A DNA stretch of 64,000 nucleotides from a bacterium (GTDB taxonomy: Bacteria > Planctomycetota > UBA1135 > UBA2386): positions 1 to 64,000 of the forward strand of contig JAUILN010000012.1 of assembly GCA_030432695.1 (NCBI GenBank), given 5' to 3'. The position numbers and the translations under genes were made by a program. The notes under the pieces were generated by a model, which was not told the origin of the DNA, did not search any database, and saw only the letters and a program-made list of their open reading frames with translations. Positions 1 through 8,720 of the stretch are shown piece by piece; within the stretch, counting starts at the first letter, position 1, and every line of letters starts with the position of its first letter.

Positions 1-343
1 TCGAGGAGTTGACGAGCTCTCCCAAGTTCCTGGGGAGTCCTCTCGTACACATGCCCTGCTCTCAGACCCCGGCGCGCCGATGAGTCCAGGCCATCTGGGA
101 CTCACCGATGTTGCCTTCCACTGCACCGACAGCGTCGGCCTACGCAACGAATGCCATTTCGGGGCTCAATCACACGGCCTGCGGACCTGCTGTCTACGCT
201 TCGCAGCCAGGGTCACCCCTGTCCACGCAAGACTCGCTTCCGGTTGGCTGGCCTGCCTTGACCGGGCGGGAGTGGTTACCCGCCGGACTCCAAAGGGAAT
301 TTCTGATCTAGATCATTCCAACCCTCCAGGCTTCTTGGCGCAC
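1..343 (-). mobile_element. Group II intron, 5' end (partial; runs off left edge)
   Basis: Read on the minus strand, the sequence from 343 downward begins GTGCGCC, the 5' consensus of bacterial group II introns. It continues into a structured noncoding stretch with a CAGCCAACCGGAAGCGA segment like domain I of Ll.LtrB-type introns. The 5' exon just outside it is the palindromic repeat of this genome (GTGCCTGGCACCA, then the intron). The other half of the palindrome (ACTACGACAGA), present in every other copy here, is missing at this junction, so it should lie beyond the window where the intron ends. The intron-encoded reverse transcriptase would also be off the left edge. The ORFs in this stretch look noncoding. 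I recognised the intron by its termini and context; I could not fold it. Confidence 0.65.
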
Positions 344-445
344 TGGTGCCAGGCACGAACTACGACAGACTTTGTGGCGCAGACTCTGTCGCGATCCGTG
401 CCTGGCACCGACTACGACAGACTCCGTCGCGCAGACTCCAGCATG
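344..445. repeat. Intergenic palindromic repeat, long form, interrupted by intron
   Basis: Two 11-bp palindromes, GTGCCAGGCAC at 346-356 and GTGCCTGGCAC at 398-408, lie 52 bp apart and are followed by ACTACGACAGAC and GCAGACTC motifs. The same arrangement with the same 52-bp spacing recurs at 5618-5707. The left TCTGTCGTAGT arm expected before 344 is absent because the group II intron is inserted there. The stretch 446-535 has no recognisable gene and leads to the stop of the kinase at 536. Confidence 0.85.
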
Positions 446-535
446 GCACAGCGCATCGACTTCACGCATCTGGACAAGATCGCGAGTTCGTCCCCGGCGG
501 CCTGATCCAGGTCGAGCAGCCGCCTCCGAGACCGT

Positions 536-3358
536 TCAACGGCCCTCGACGTTTGCCGCAGCACGCTCACGCAGCTTCACGAACTCCGGTCGTCCAGCGA
601 TCGGTGCGAACACCTCGCTCGCCAGACCTAGCGGCTGCAAGCGGCCCTCGGCCAAGGCCTCTGCGAGAGTGGCGAGCGCCGCATCGTGGTCACCGAGCTC
701 GACTTCGATCTGCGCCCGCAGCACGAGCGTCGTCGTGATCTGGTCGGAGAAGGCAGATTGGGGCACGGCTGCGCGCCCGCGTCGGTGCAGCTCGCACGCG
801 TGGGTCGCAGCAGCACGAGCCTCCTCCGGGCGATTCGTCCTTCTCAGGAAGCGGGCCCAATGATCGTAATGCACGCCACCATTGGCGAGGCTCGCGACGG
901 AGGGCCGCGGAATCTCGAGCATTGAGCGCCAGAGTGCATGGCAACGCTGCCACAAGGGCTCCGCCTCGGCCGTCTGACCACGGTCGAAGAGGATGCGTCC
1001 CAGCTCGCCGTAGACGACTGCCGCCTGGTTCACGATCGCGCGCTCGTTCGGGTGCCGGCGCAGCGCCTCGTCCGCTTCGGCGACACCGAGTTTCAGTTGG
1101 ACCTCCGCGCCGTCGAGAGCACCGCTCTGCCGATGGATGTAGCTGAGCTGGTAGCGCGCCCGAAGCAGGTCCGACGCGTAGGCGGGGCGGTGCGGATAGT
1201 CGTCGACAAGCGACCGCGCCACCGCGACCGCCTCCGCCTGCGGTTCGACGGCATCGGCGTAGTCCCCACGTTGGGCATCGATGTGCGCCCAGCCGTTGAG
1301 CGTCTTCGCCAACATCCACCGCCGACTCGGGAGGTGCGGCTGCTGATCGGCGAGTCGACGAAACAGGTCGGCCGCCCGGGACGACACCTCGCGGTAGTCG
1401 TCGGAATCGAGGTGGAACCCGTCCACGTAGGCCCGAAACTGCAAGACCTCCGCGAGCGCGGCCAGCAGGCCCGGGTCGTCCGGTTGGTCGGCGACGACGC
1501 CGGCGACTTCGAACAGGACAGACGCCTCCTGGTAGGCCAGGCTGGCGCGTCTCCATTCTCCCATAGCCCCCAGCAGGCCGCCCGCCAGCTTCTGCGCCTG
1601 CCCCTGCAGCATCTCGTCCCCGGCGAAGCCTCGCGGGCCGAGCACCTTGCTCAGCTCCGCCCAGGCCTCGTCGGCCCGGTTGCGAAGCCGCAGCCCGTTG
1701 GCCAGGAGCAGCGTCGCGCGGTCACGCAGCTGTTCGGCGCCGACGCTCTCCGCGACCTCCCGCGCCCGGAGCAATTCGACCCCGCTGGCCTCGTACTCGC
1801 CGAGCTGCTGCAGCATGTCCGCGGCGCGCAACAGGGCATCGACGTAGCGCAGACGGAGCCGCTCGTCGCCCGCATGTCGCCTGCCCAACGATTCGAACAG
1901 CTCGCGCGCCGTGCCCAGCATGGACCGCCGCAGCGCGTCCGAGCCAGGATGCAGCGCGAGCTGATGGCTCTCAGCCACTCTCACCATCGTGTCCACCGCC
2001 TCGATCGCGTCGTCGAGCGAAGCCTCGGCTGCCGACCGAGCCTCGTCGGCGACGACGTACGCAGCCTGCAGCTCCCGACGCGCCAGCTCGGACTGGATCG
2101 AGTAGAGCAGCGGCCCACCGAGGGCGATCACCCCACCGAGTCCGAGCGCCGTGGCGTGGGCCGGCCGCCGCTGCGCCCAACGTCGGGCCCGTCGCCACGG
2201 ACCCGGCCGACGCGCCTTGATCGGCTCGTGTGCCAGGACACGCCGGAGATCCGCTGCGAACGCCGCGGCGCTGGAGTAGCGACGCGAAGGGTCGCATTCC
2301 ATCGCCTTCAGACAGACCGTCTCCGCATCCCAACCGACACGAGGATTGTGACGCTGGGGCGCGATCGGCACGCCGTCGAGGATGCGCGCACGCAAGGCCT
2401 CGCCGCTCGGCGCATCGTACGCCTGGCGCAGGCAGAGCAACTCGTACAGGGTCAGGCCCAGGCCGTAGACGTCGAGCTTCGGGCCGAAGGCATCGACGTC
2501 GCCCCGGATCAGTTCGGGGGCCATGTAGGGCAGCGAGCCGAGCGGTGCGCCAGGCACCGTCATCGAATGCACGCCATCGGCCCGCGCCAGCCCGAAGTCG
2601 AGCACGCGCACGCGCCCGCCGCGCATCAGCATCAGGTTCGACGGCTTCACGTCGCGGTGCAGCACGGACTCGCCGTGAGCGTACTCGAGCGCGTCAGCGG
2701 CCTGCGCCGTGACCCACAGACACACGTCGACCCAAGAGCTGCGCGCGTCGAATCCATCTGGCAGCTGGCCGCCGAGACGTTCGCCCCCGAGAAGGTCGGC
2801 GGCCGTGAGATCGGCGGTTCGTCGTCCACGGACCCTCGCCATCACGTCTTCGAGACTCTCACCTTCGACGTACTCCATCGCGAAGTACGGGATGCCGCCC
2901 TCCTCACCGACCGCGTAGACCGGGACGATGCCGGGATGCTCGAGACGCGCCACAGCCTGGGCCTCGCGCCGAAAGCGTTCGCGGGCACTGCCGAAGTGCA
3001 GGTGGTCGGGTCGGACCAACTTGACCGCGACACGACGATCGAGACCCTCCTGCTCCGCGAGATAGACGACTCCCATCCCGCCACGGCCGATGGGTTCGAG
3101 CAGGCGGAAATCGCCGAGTCGCTCCGGAGGGCCGGCACGGTGTTCGGACGCGGCCGTGGCGAAGAGGTCTTGGAGTTCGTCTGCCGGCACGTCGTCCAGC
3201 AAACCGGTCGCCGCCAGAGCGCGCAGGCGTTCCCATACGGCATCGGCCTCGGCAACGTCGGCGAGCAGCGCACGCACGGCTCGGACACCACCGTGCTCGA
3301 GCGCATCGAGACACGCCTCGACCAGATCGAGGATCTCCGTCGAGCCTTGACCCACCAT
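536..3358 (-). CDS. Membrane-anchored Ser/Thr protein kinase with TPR-type extracytoplasmic half
   Basis: A Hanks-type kinase of about 940 residues. From the chosen ATG at 3358: a helical N-terminal region (1-75), the kinase domain (about 84-375) with glycine loop GRGGMG at 91-96, VAVK lysine K113, HRDVKPSN at 234-241 and DFG at 254-256, a basic juxtamembrane stretch, one hydrophobic segment (about 403-421), and then some 500 residues of helical TPR-like repeats. All catalytic residues are present. An upstream extension to 3592 would overlap the divergent sigma-factor start and looks noncoding, so the first well-placed ATG was preferred; there is no clear Shine-Dalgarno. It is divergent from an ECF sigma factor across 193 bp, a common planctomycete pairing, which suggests a joint signalling role (inference). 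The substrate is unknown. Confidence 0.93.
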   Translation of the reverse strand: MVGQGSTEILDLVEACLDALEHGGVRAVRALLADVAEADAVWERLRALAATGLLDDVPADELQDLFATAASEHRAGPPERLGDFRLLEPIGRGGMGVVYLAEQEGLDRRVAVKLVRPDHLHFGSARERFRREAQAVARLEHPGIVPVYAVGEEGGIPYFAMEYVEGESLEDVMARVRGRRTADLTAADLLGGERLGGQLPDGFDARSSWVDVCLWVTAQAADALEYAHGESVLHRDVKPSNLMLMRGGRVRVLDFGLARADGVHSMTVPGAPLGSLPYMAPELIRGDVDAFGPKLDVYGLGLTLYELLCLRQAYDAPSGEALRARILDGVPIAPQRHNPRVGWDAETVCLKAMECDPSRRYSSAAAFAADLRRVLAHEPIKARRPGPWRRARRWAQRRPAHATALGLGGVIALGGPLLYSIQSELARRELQAAYVVADEARSAAEASLDDAIEAVDTMVRVAESHQLALHPGSDALRRSMLGTARELFESLGRRHAGDERLRLRYVDALLRAADMLQQLGEYEASGVELLRAREVAESVGAEQLRDRATLLLANGLRLRNRADEAWAELSKVLGPRGFAGDEMLQGQAQKLAGGLLGAMGEWRRASLAYQEASVLFEVAGVVADQPDDPGLLAALAEVLQFRAYVDGFHLDSDDYREVSSRAADLFRRLADQQPHLPSRRWMLAKTLNGWAHIDAQRGDYADAVEPQAEAVAVARSLVDDYPHRPAYASDLLRARYQLSYIHRQSGALDGAEVQLKLGVAEADEALRRHPNERAIVNQAAVVYGELGRILFDRGQTAEAEPLWQRCHALWRSMLEIPRPSVASLANGGVHYDHWARFLRRTNRPEEARAAATHACELHRRGRAAVPQSAFSDQITTTLVLRAQIEVELGDHDAALATLAEALAEGRLQPLGLASEVFAPIAGRPEFVKLRERAAANVEGR

Positions 3359-3551
3359 GAAGCGGATACCGTAGGCTGGCTCCTTGCTCCCGCAATCCTT
3401 AGCGCGGCCTCCTGCCCCAACCGAATGGGCATGACTCGCTGCGCTCGCCATGCCCCGAGGCAGTCGGCCGCGCTGACCGTGTCGTTTGGACCGACCACTC
3501 CCGAGGATCAGCGCTTGGCGCGCAGAATCTCGGAAGCAGTCGATCAGGGCC
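3359..3551. promoter_or_regulatory. Divergent promoter region with long hairpin
   Basis: This 193-bp spacer between the divergent kinase and sigma-factor genes must hold both promoters. A clear inverted repeat, GGGCATG (3427-3433) and CATGCCC (3449-3455), encloses a GC-rich loop containing CTCGCTGCGCTCG. It could be an operator or an RNA hairpin in the kinase leader. No confident -35/-10 pair is visible. Confidence 0.4.
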
Positions 3552-4157
3552 ATGTCAGATCTCGATTCCGCCACTCTGGTCGAGCACGCCACCCGCGGCG
3601 ACGCACCGGCACTGCGAGAGCTGCTCGAGCGCTACCTGCCACCGGTGCGCGCCTATCTACGGCTGCGCGCCGACCGGATGCTGCTCGACAAGGAGTCGGT
3701 CTCGGATCTGGCGCAGTCGGTGTGCCGGGACGTCCTCGAGCAGCTCGACCGGTTCCGCTATGACGGCGAGGACGGCTTCCGTCGCTGGCTCTTCAAGACC
3801 GCGGAGCGGAAGGTGCTCGATCGCCACGCCTACTACAAGGCGAAGAAGCGTGCGCCGGACGCCGGACCGGTGGGCGACGGACCGGGTTCGGCGAGCCCCG
3901 ACCTCGACGCCACGTTGGCCTGTTACCGGCAGCTCGTGACGCCGAGCCAGCACGCGATCGCCCGCGAACAACTCGAACGGGTCGAGCGGGCGATCGCGGA
4001 GCTACCGGACGACCTGCGGCAGGTCGTCGTTCTCAGCAGGGTCGTCGGACTGTCGCGCAGCGCCGTTGCCGAGGAGATCGGCAAGAGTGAGGGAGCGGTC
4101 CGGATGATGCTCCACCGGGCCCTGGCGCGCGTCGCCGACCGGCTGACCACGTGTTGA
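3552..4157 (+). CDS. RNA polymerase ECF-type sigma factor
   Basis: A 201-residue sigma-70 family protein. Region 2 occupies about residues 20-95, including SDLAQSVCRDVLEQLDRF and a W-containing FRRWLFKTAERKVLD stretch typical of core and -10 recognition. Region 4, with its helix-turn-helix, occupies about 145-195 (LPDDLRQVVVLSRVVGLS followed by IGKSEGAVRMMLHRAL). It directs RNA polymerase to a dedicated promoter set. The ATG at 3552 is chosen because residue 1 onward aligns with the family; upstream codons overlap the kinase leader. It is divergent from the kinase at 536-3358, and no anti-sigma gene is adjacent, so kinase-linked control is plausible but inferred. Confidence 0.93.
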   Translation: MSDLDSATLVEHATRGDAPALRELLERYLPPVRAYLRLRADRMLLDKESVSDLAQSVCRDVLEQLDRFRYDGEDGFRRWLFKTAERKVLDRHAYYKAKKRAPDAGPVGDGPGSASPDLDATLACYRQLVTPSQHAIAREQLERVERAIAELPDDLRQVVVLSRVVGLSRSAVAEEIGKSEGAVRMMLHRALARVADRLTTC

Positions 4158-4345
4158 CCGGCCCTCCGCCGGGGCCAGATGGGACGACCTCGGGGACCTC
4201 GTCACCGTCACACGCGGCCGCGGCCCCGCGAAAATACCGGCAGATCTCGTGACGCCGCGCTCCGCCTGCGGGTGGGTGAAGCAACGAGCTGCGCCAGCCG
4301 GCGCGGCTTTCCACGCTCACCCCATCCACCTCGGAGAGAGAACCG

Positions 4346-5587
4346 ATGTCACCCATCCACCCCGCGGGCCTCGCCCGGACCCTTCCCCTCCTGCTCTGCA
4401 CTGCCGTCTCCCTGGCCCCTCTATCCACGCCCCTCGCCGCACAGCATCAGGTCGTGAGCCAGGACTCGTACCAGGTGCCGCTTCTGTTCGGAAACCTCCA
4501 GTTCACCGACACCGTGGTCCAGGAGGGCGCAGACTCCCTCAATCGCTTCACCATGCATCGGGTGCGGCGCACGGTCGGGGGGGCGCGCGGCACGCTGCTC
4601 CTGCTGCCGTCACTCGGCAACCGGTTCGACCAATACCTCGCCGAGGAGACCGGCGACGTGACCCTGTCGTTCGCCGCCGTGTTCGCGCGGTTCGGCTACG
4701 ACGTCTGGGGCTACTCGCCGCGCAGCGCCAATGTCCCTTCGGGCGCCTGTGCCGGCGGTCTCGACTGCTCGGCGGCGCTCGACTGGACGCTGCAGACCGT
4801 TCTCGACGACGTCGCCTACATCCGCGCCCGCATCGAGGACGCCTCGCCCGGTGAACTCCCGGTCGTCGGCGGCCTGTCGATGGGGGGAACGGTCGGCCTC
4901 GCTGCCGTGAACGCCGCGCCGCAGGACTACGCAGGCGTGCTCGCATGGGAAGGTGCACTGACCACCTCGGATCCCGCGATCAGGGCCCACACGCTCGGCT
5001 TCTACCAGCAGCTCTCCGGCGCCCTCGCGGCCGGCGTCGCGTTCGAGGACCAGTCGCTGCCGTTCGTCAAGCAGGTCTCGCAGCTGGCGGCGGTCGCTCC
5101 GAACGACCCGTTCCCGATCCCGATCCCCGGCTTCCCCCCCGGCCTGACCAACCGACAGGCGTTCGTCTTCGTGATGACGCAGCCGAACCCGCTGGCACCG
5201 TCGCCCCGCCCAGGCTTCATCTCCGCGGCCGGCGACTTCACGACCGGACAGTTCACCTACTCCGATCCCGCTCGCCTGCAGGCCAACGTCGCCGTGTTCA
5301 ACGACTCGATCTCGACCGGCATCCTGCGGGACATGTATGGCAGCATGGCCGGCGTCGTTCCCCAGTACAGCGACAACCTCGACGCGTTCACCGGCAAGGT
5401 CTTGGTCATCAAGGCCGGCCACGGCTTCGGGAGCGTCATGAACGAATTGGTCACGCAGCTCAGCTCGGCACAGGTGACGTTCCGGTCGAACGAGAACTTC
5501 GGCCACGTCGACCACTTCGGATCCCCAGCTCACTGGCTGATTCTCGAACTGCAGATCGCGCTCTGGCTCGAGACCGTGTGCCCGTGA
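4346..5587 (+). CDS. Secreted alpha/beta hydrolase
   Basis: A 413-residue protein with a signal peptide (1-32, hydrophobic core LLLCTAVSLAPL, cleavage after AAQ). The mature part has an alpha/beta-hydrolase layout: LLLLPSLGNRF near residue 85 as the oxyanion strand, nucleophile elbow GGLSMGG with Ser178, and a late His in FGHVDHFG. The likely role is an exported esterase or lipase; the substrate cannot be read from sequence. The ATG is preceded by GGAGAG about 6 bp upstream. It stands alone after the sigma factor, separated by 188 bp with only a short GC-rich hairpin near 4160-4176. The next element downstream is the palindromic repeat at 5618. Confidence 0.85.
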   Translation: MSPIHPAGLARTLPLLLCTAVSLAPLSTPLAAQHQVVSQDSYQVPLLFGNLQFTDTVVQEGADSLNRFTMHRVRRTVGGARGTLLLLPSLGNRFDQYLAEETGDVTLSFAAVFARFGYDVWGYSPRSANVPSGACAGGLDCSAALDWTLQTVLDDVAYIRARIEDASPGELPVVGGLSMGGTVGLAAVNAAPQDYAGVLAWEGALTTSDPAIRAHTLGFYQQLSGALAAGVAFEDQSLPFVKQVSQLAAVAPNDPFPIPIPGFPPGLTNRQAFVFVMTQPNPLAPSPRPGFISAAGDFTTGQFTYSDPARLQANVAVFNDSISTGILRDMYGSMAGVVPQYSDNLDAFTGKVLVIKAGHGFGSVMNELVTQLSSAQVTFRSNENFGHVDHFGSPAHWLILELQIALWLETVCP

Positions 5588-5617
5588 CGGGGCCCGATGC
5601 GCCCCGCATCTCCTGAC

Positions 5618-5707
5618 TCTGTCGTAGTCGGTGCCAGGCACGAACTACGACAGACTTTGTGCCGCAGACTCTGTCGTGAACGGTGCCTGGCACCAACTAC
5701 GACAGAT
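5618..5707. repeat. Intergenic palindromic repeat, long form, intact
   Basis: The complete long copy begins TCTGTCGTAGTCGGTGCC, with palindromes GTGCCAGGCAC at 5631-5641 and GTGCCTGGCAC at 5683-5693 (52-bp spacing as at 346/398), and ends CCAACTACGACAGAT. It lies between two convergent genes and could fold into one or two strong hairpins. It may double as a bidirectional terminator. Confidence 0.9.
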
Positions 5708-5721
5708 TCTGCGGGGACCGG

Positions 5722-8535
5722 TCAGCGGGCGGTCCACCAGGCGGCGGGGAACGGCGCGCCGGAGAGTTCCTCGGCGAAGTCGATCTGCGGCTGGTCGATG
5801 CGGTAGCGCTGTGGCGGTCCGGATTGCGGCGGTGGTTCGCGCTCGGGGTCGAGTGCGACGAGTCGGATGTCCTGGTCGGCGTGGAGGTCGCGGAGCAGCA
5901 CCGGCTCGTAGCCCGCGAATTGGATCACGCAGTCCGAGGGCGAGCCGAGTCGCAGCGGGATGCGCGCGGTCGCGCCGAGGAACAGCTGCCCGTGCCAGAG
6001 ATCGGGGTCGCGCGAGTCGGCGACGTAATAGCGGCCCTCCGAGACATCGACGGGCACACCATCGGCTTCGACGGCGCGCACGGTGAACGATCGGGAGTCG
6101 GCGAGGACCAGGCGTTGCAGTGCGGCGGGCCAATGGATCCTGGCCTCGTCGAGGACCAGACCGTCGATCGTCCTCAGCACGCGGTCGTCACCCGGCAGCG
6201 CGATCTCGAGGCGCCAGGTGCCAAGAGGAACCTCAGGGAAGGAGTGCACGGCAACGCCGTCGCGGAGATGGCCCCAGAAGTTCGGATGGCAGACTTTGCC
6301 GTGTCCGTCGACGAGTCGGAGCACCGGCTTGCTCGGCGCCCCCTCCGCATCGACGCAGCCCACCTCGAGCTGGGCGAAGCCGTGCAGGCGCAACAGCAGT
6401 CCGTGGTCGCCCCGACCGAACTCGATGCCGCCGTCGAGGCGCGCCGTCGCCCTTCCACCGAGCCCCACGTGCTCACCGTCGATGCGGAGTCTCTCCGGAC
6501 AAGGCTCGGGACCGCGCACTTCGAAGCGGTCGCCACCCAGGCAGCGGACGTAGCCCCTCCACTCCGAGTCGGTGAGTGCGTCGCGAATGACCAGCGCCTC
6601 GACGTCCCGAACTTCGATCGACTCTCCGTCCTGATCCACGAAGCGACCACTCGCGATCCGCGGCATCGGCGCGATGACGAGCGTGCCGATGTCGTGCGGT
6701 CCTCCACCGGCCCCGAGGCGCACGATCTTCTCGGTCTGCAGTCCACGAAGCCCCTCTGCGGAGACCACCTGCAGCCGGATCGCCTCCACGGATTCCGGCC
6801 GCACCTCATTCGGTAACAGGAAGGTGAAGCCCCGCTCACCGCGCGGCAGGCAACCGACGTGCTGCCATTCCCCGCCCGTTCGAATCCGGCCCATCAACTG
6901 ATGGCTGTCGGGCAAGGGGAACTCTCCTCGCCAATCGAACTGCCCGTGGAGTCGCACTGCCTCGCGCAATCGCAGCGTGAATTGGGTGACCTCTCCAGGT
7001 CGTATCGGCCCGTCCATCCACTGCTCGCTCGGCGGTTCGATGGACCAACGGACATGGCCGACTTCGAAGCGCACACGCAGGCCCAAGGCACAGTGAGGCC
7101 ACAGCAGACGGCCACCCGGGATCCGGACCGATCCATGCCGGTGCACTGGCAGCTCCTCATCACCAGCGACCGGCACCTCCAGCGGCCGCGCGTGGTTGCC
7201 GAAACCGCGGTCGCGACGCCGCTCTCCTTCGACGCGCAACGAGACCATGCTTGCAAGATCCTCGATCGGCCGACCTTCAGGATCGACCAGGAGCACCTCG
7301 ATCGCACCGGTCGCGGGCAGTTGGAAGTCCGGCAACCGCGCCGGGGGGTCGCGTAGATCGACGACGTGGCGGTCGAGCTCGATGCCGGGCTCGACCACCG
7401 TGACGTAGCACACCTGACCGTCCCGGCCCGGCTTCCCTTCCTCGTGCAGCGGCACGTTAGCCTCGCCCCGCGCGTCGGTCAGCATTCGGTAGTTGGTCGA
7501 CGAAGGAAGCTCGCCGCCGTCGCTGAGGATCCGCGCGACCACAACGCCGACCGCGGGGGCGCCGGCGGCGTCGACGACGCGGACGCGAACGAATCCGGGC
7601 GCGTCCGCTTCCGGATCGGCGGCGACGGCACGACGCGGGAGTTCGGGTGCGGCCTTCGACGACCCGACCGCGCGAGAAGCTTGCGATTCGCTCGCCGTGT
7701 CTCCCGCCGAGCGGCCGGCCGCATCAACGGCTCGTGGCGCGGACTGACCTGACGCGGGCCAGACCAGATGGACAACGCCCCAGCCGGCCATCAGGACCAC
7801 TGCGACCGTCGCTGCCCGCAGAGCCAGGACGCTCCAGCCCGACACCGCCACGGCCCCGGCGACCGCGCCCGCAGCGACCGGGGTGCCCCGTGCTACCGCC
7901 GCGCGCAGGACCTGCTCGCGGATGACCGCCAGCACGGCCCGGTCGTCGGCAAGGAACTCCCCGGTCCACGCGAGACCGAACGCCCCCGAGGCCTCCACCC
8001 CCAACCGCGCCCGCAATGCCTTCAGTCCCCGATGCAGCCGCGTCCGCACCGTCGGCGCCGGCACCTCCAACGCCCGCGCGATCTCCACCGGCTCCAATCC
8101 GTGCAGCAGGTGCAAGACCAGCACGGTCCGCTGTTCCTGCGGGAGTTCGGCGATCACCTGCTCGGCGCGCGCCCCGAGCTCGCGCTGCGAGGCGCGGTCG
8201 GACGGGTCGGCAGCGAGCCGTTCGCGGGGCAGGCTGGCGGGGTCGGGCTCCCGCTGGAGATCACGCCGCGCCCGCCGCCCTTCCAGCGCCAGCACGCCGG
8301 CCAGCCAAGGCAGCACCGGTCGCTCGGCGTCCCAGCGCTCCGGCTCCTCGATCGCCACCAGGAAGGTCCGCTGCACCAGGTCGCGCGCCGTCGCGTCGTC
8401 GAAGCCGAGGCGCAGCGCGGTCAGCAGCAGGCACGCGGCGGTCGCGTCGAAGACCCTGCCGAGGGAGTCCACGTCGCCGCCCTCGCGCCACCGACCGAAG
8501 TCGGTCTCGATCGAAAGGTCGTCTGGTCCGGTCAT
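5722..8535 (-). CDS. ECF sigma factor fused to a membrane span and a large C-terminal extracytoplasmic region
   Basis: A 937-residue fusion. Residues 24-175 are an ECF sigma factor: region 2 includes DDATARDLVQRTFLVAIEEP, and region 4 has LPQEQRTVLVLHLLHGL followed by VPAPTVRTRLHRGLKALR. A hydrophobic segment at about 239-259 follows an Ala/Gly-rich stretch (220-238). The remaining 650 residues are beta-rich. They start with a carboxypeptidase-regulatory-like module (GFVRVRVVDAAGAPAVGV near 330) and contain more Ig-like repeats. The first ATG in a sensible context is at 8535, with GGAAG and AGGTG upstream. The topology puts the sigma domain in the cytoplasm and the tail outside. Such C-terminally extended ECFs are known in Planctomycetota; how the sigma domain is released or works while tethered is unclear. 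It is divergent from the ELWxxDGT protein across 185 bp. Confidence 0.88.
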   Translation of the reverse strand: MTGPDDLSIETDFGRWREGGDVDSLGRVFDATAACLLLTALRLGFDDATARDLVQRTFLVAIEEPERWDAERPVLPWLAGVLALEGRRARRDLQREPDPASLPRERLAADPSDRASQRELGARAEQVIAELPQEQRTVLVLHLLHGLEPVEIARALEVPAPTVRTRLHRGLKALRARLGVEASGAFGLAWTGEFLADDRAVLAVIREQVLRAAVARGTPVAAGAVAGAVAVSGWSVLALRAATVAVVLMAGWGVVHLVWPASGQSAPRAVDAAGRSAGDTASESQASRAVGSSKAAPELPRRAVAADPEADAPGFVRVRVVDAAGAPAVGVVVARILSDGGELPSSTNYRMLTDARGEANVPLHEEGKPGRDGQVCYVTVVEPGIELDRHVVDLRDPPARLPDFQLPATGAIEVLLVDPEGRPIEDLASMVSLRVEGERRRDRGFGNHARPLEVPVAGDEELPVHRHGSVRIPGGRLLWPHCALGLRVRFEVGHVRWSIEPPSEQWMDGPIRPGEVTQFTLRLREAVRLHGQFDWRGEFPLPDSHQLMGRIRTGGEWQHVGCLPRGERGFTFLLPNEVRPESVEAIRLQVVSAEGLRGLQTEKIVRLGAGGGPHDIGTLVIAPMPRIASGRFVDQDGESIEVRDVEALVIRDALTDSEWRGYVRCLGGDRFEVRGPEPCPERLRIDGEHVGLGGRATARLDGGIEFGRGDHGLLLRLHGFAQLEVGCVDAEGAPSKPVLRLVDGHGKVCHPNFWGHLRDGVAVHSFPEVPLGTWRLEIALPGDDRVLRTIDGLVLDEARIHWPAALQRLVLADSRSFTVRAVEADGVPVDVSEGRYYVADSRDPDLWHGQLFLGATARIPLRLGSPSDCVIQFAGYEPVLLRDLHADQDIRLVALDPEREPPPQSGPPQRYRIDQPQIDFAEELSGAPFPAAWWTAR

Positions 8536-8720
8536 CACCTGCTTCCACCCGCGGGCGTCGCAGCGTTCCCCAAGAGTCGCGATTCCGCGGCGGCTGTCGA
8601 GACGTCCGGACGACACCTCGCATCGCGCGCGCCGACCACCGGGTCGTCCCCGACGCAGCGGTTCCCGACATCGGATACAATGGCCCTCCTGTCCGCGAGA
8701 CCTCGCGAAGGAGGTCACCG

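Noticed and set aside
80..505. A 141-codon open frame at the left edge
   Set aside because: It runs antisense through the group II intron and into the palindromic repeat; there is no coding bias and the sequence is explained by the intron.
938..3763. A 941-codon open frame on the plus strand
   Set aside because: It is the antisense shadow of the Ser/Thr kinase gene, a common effect in very GC-rich DNA.
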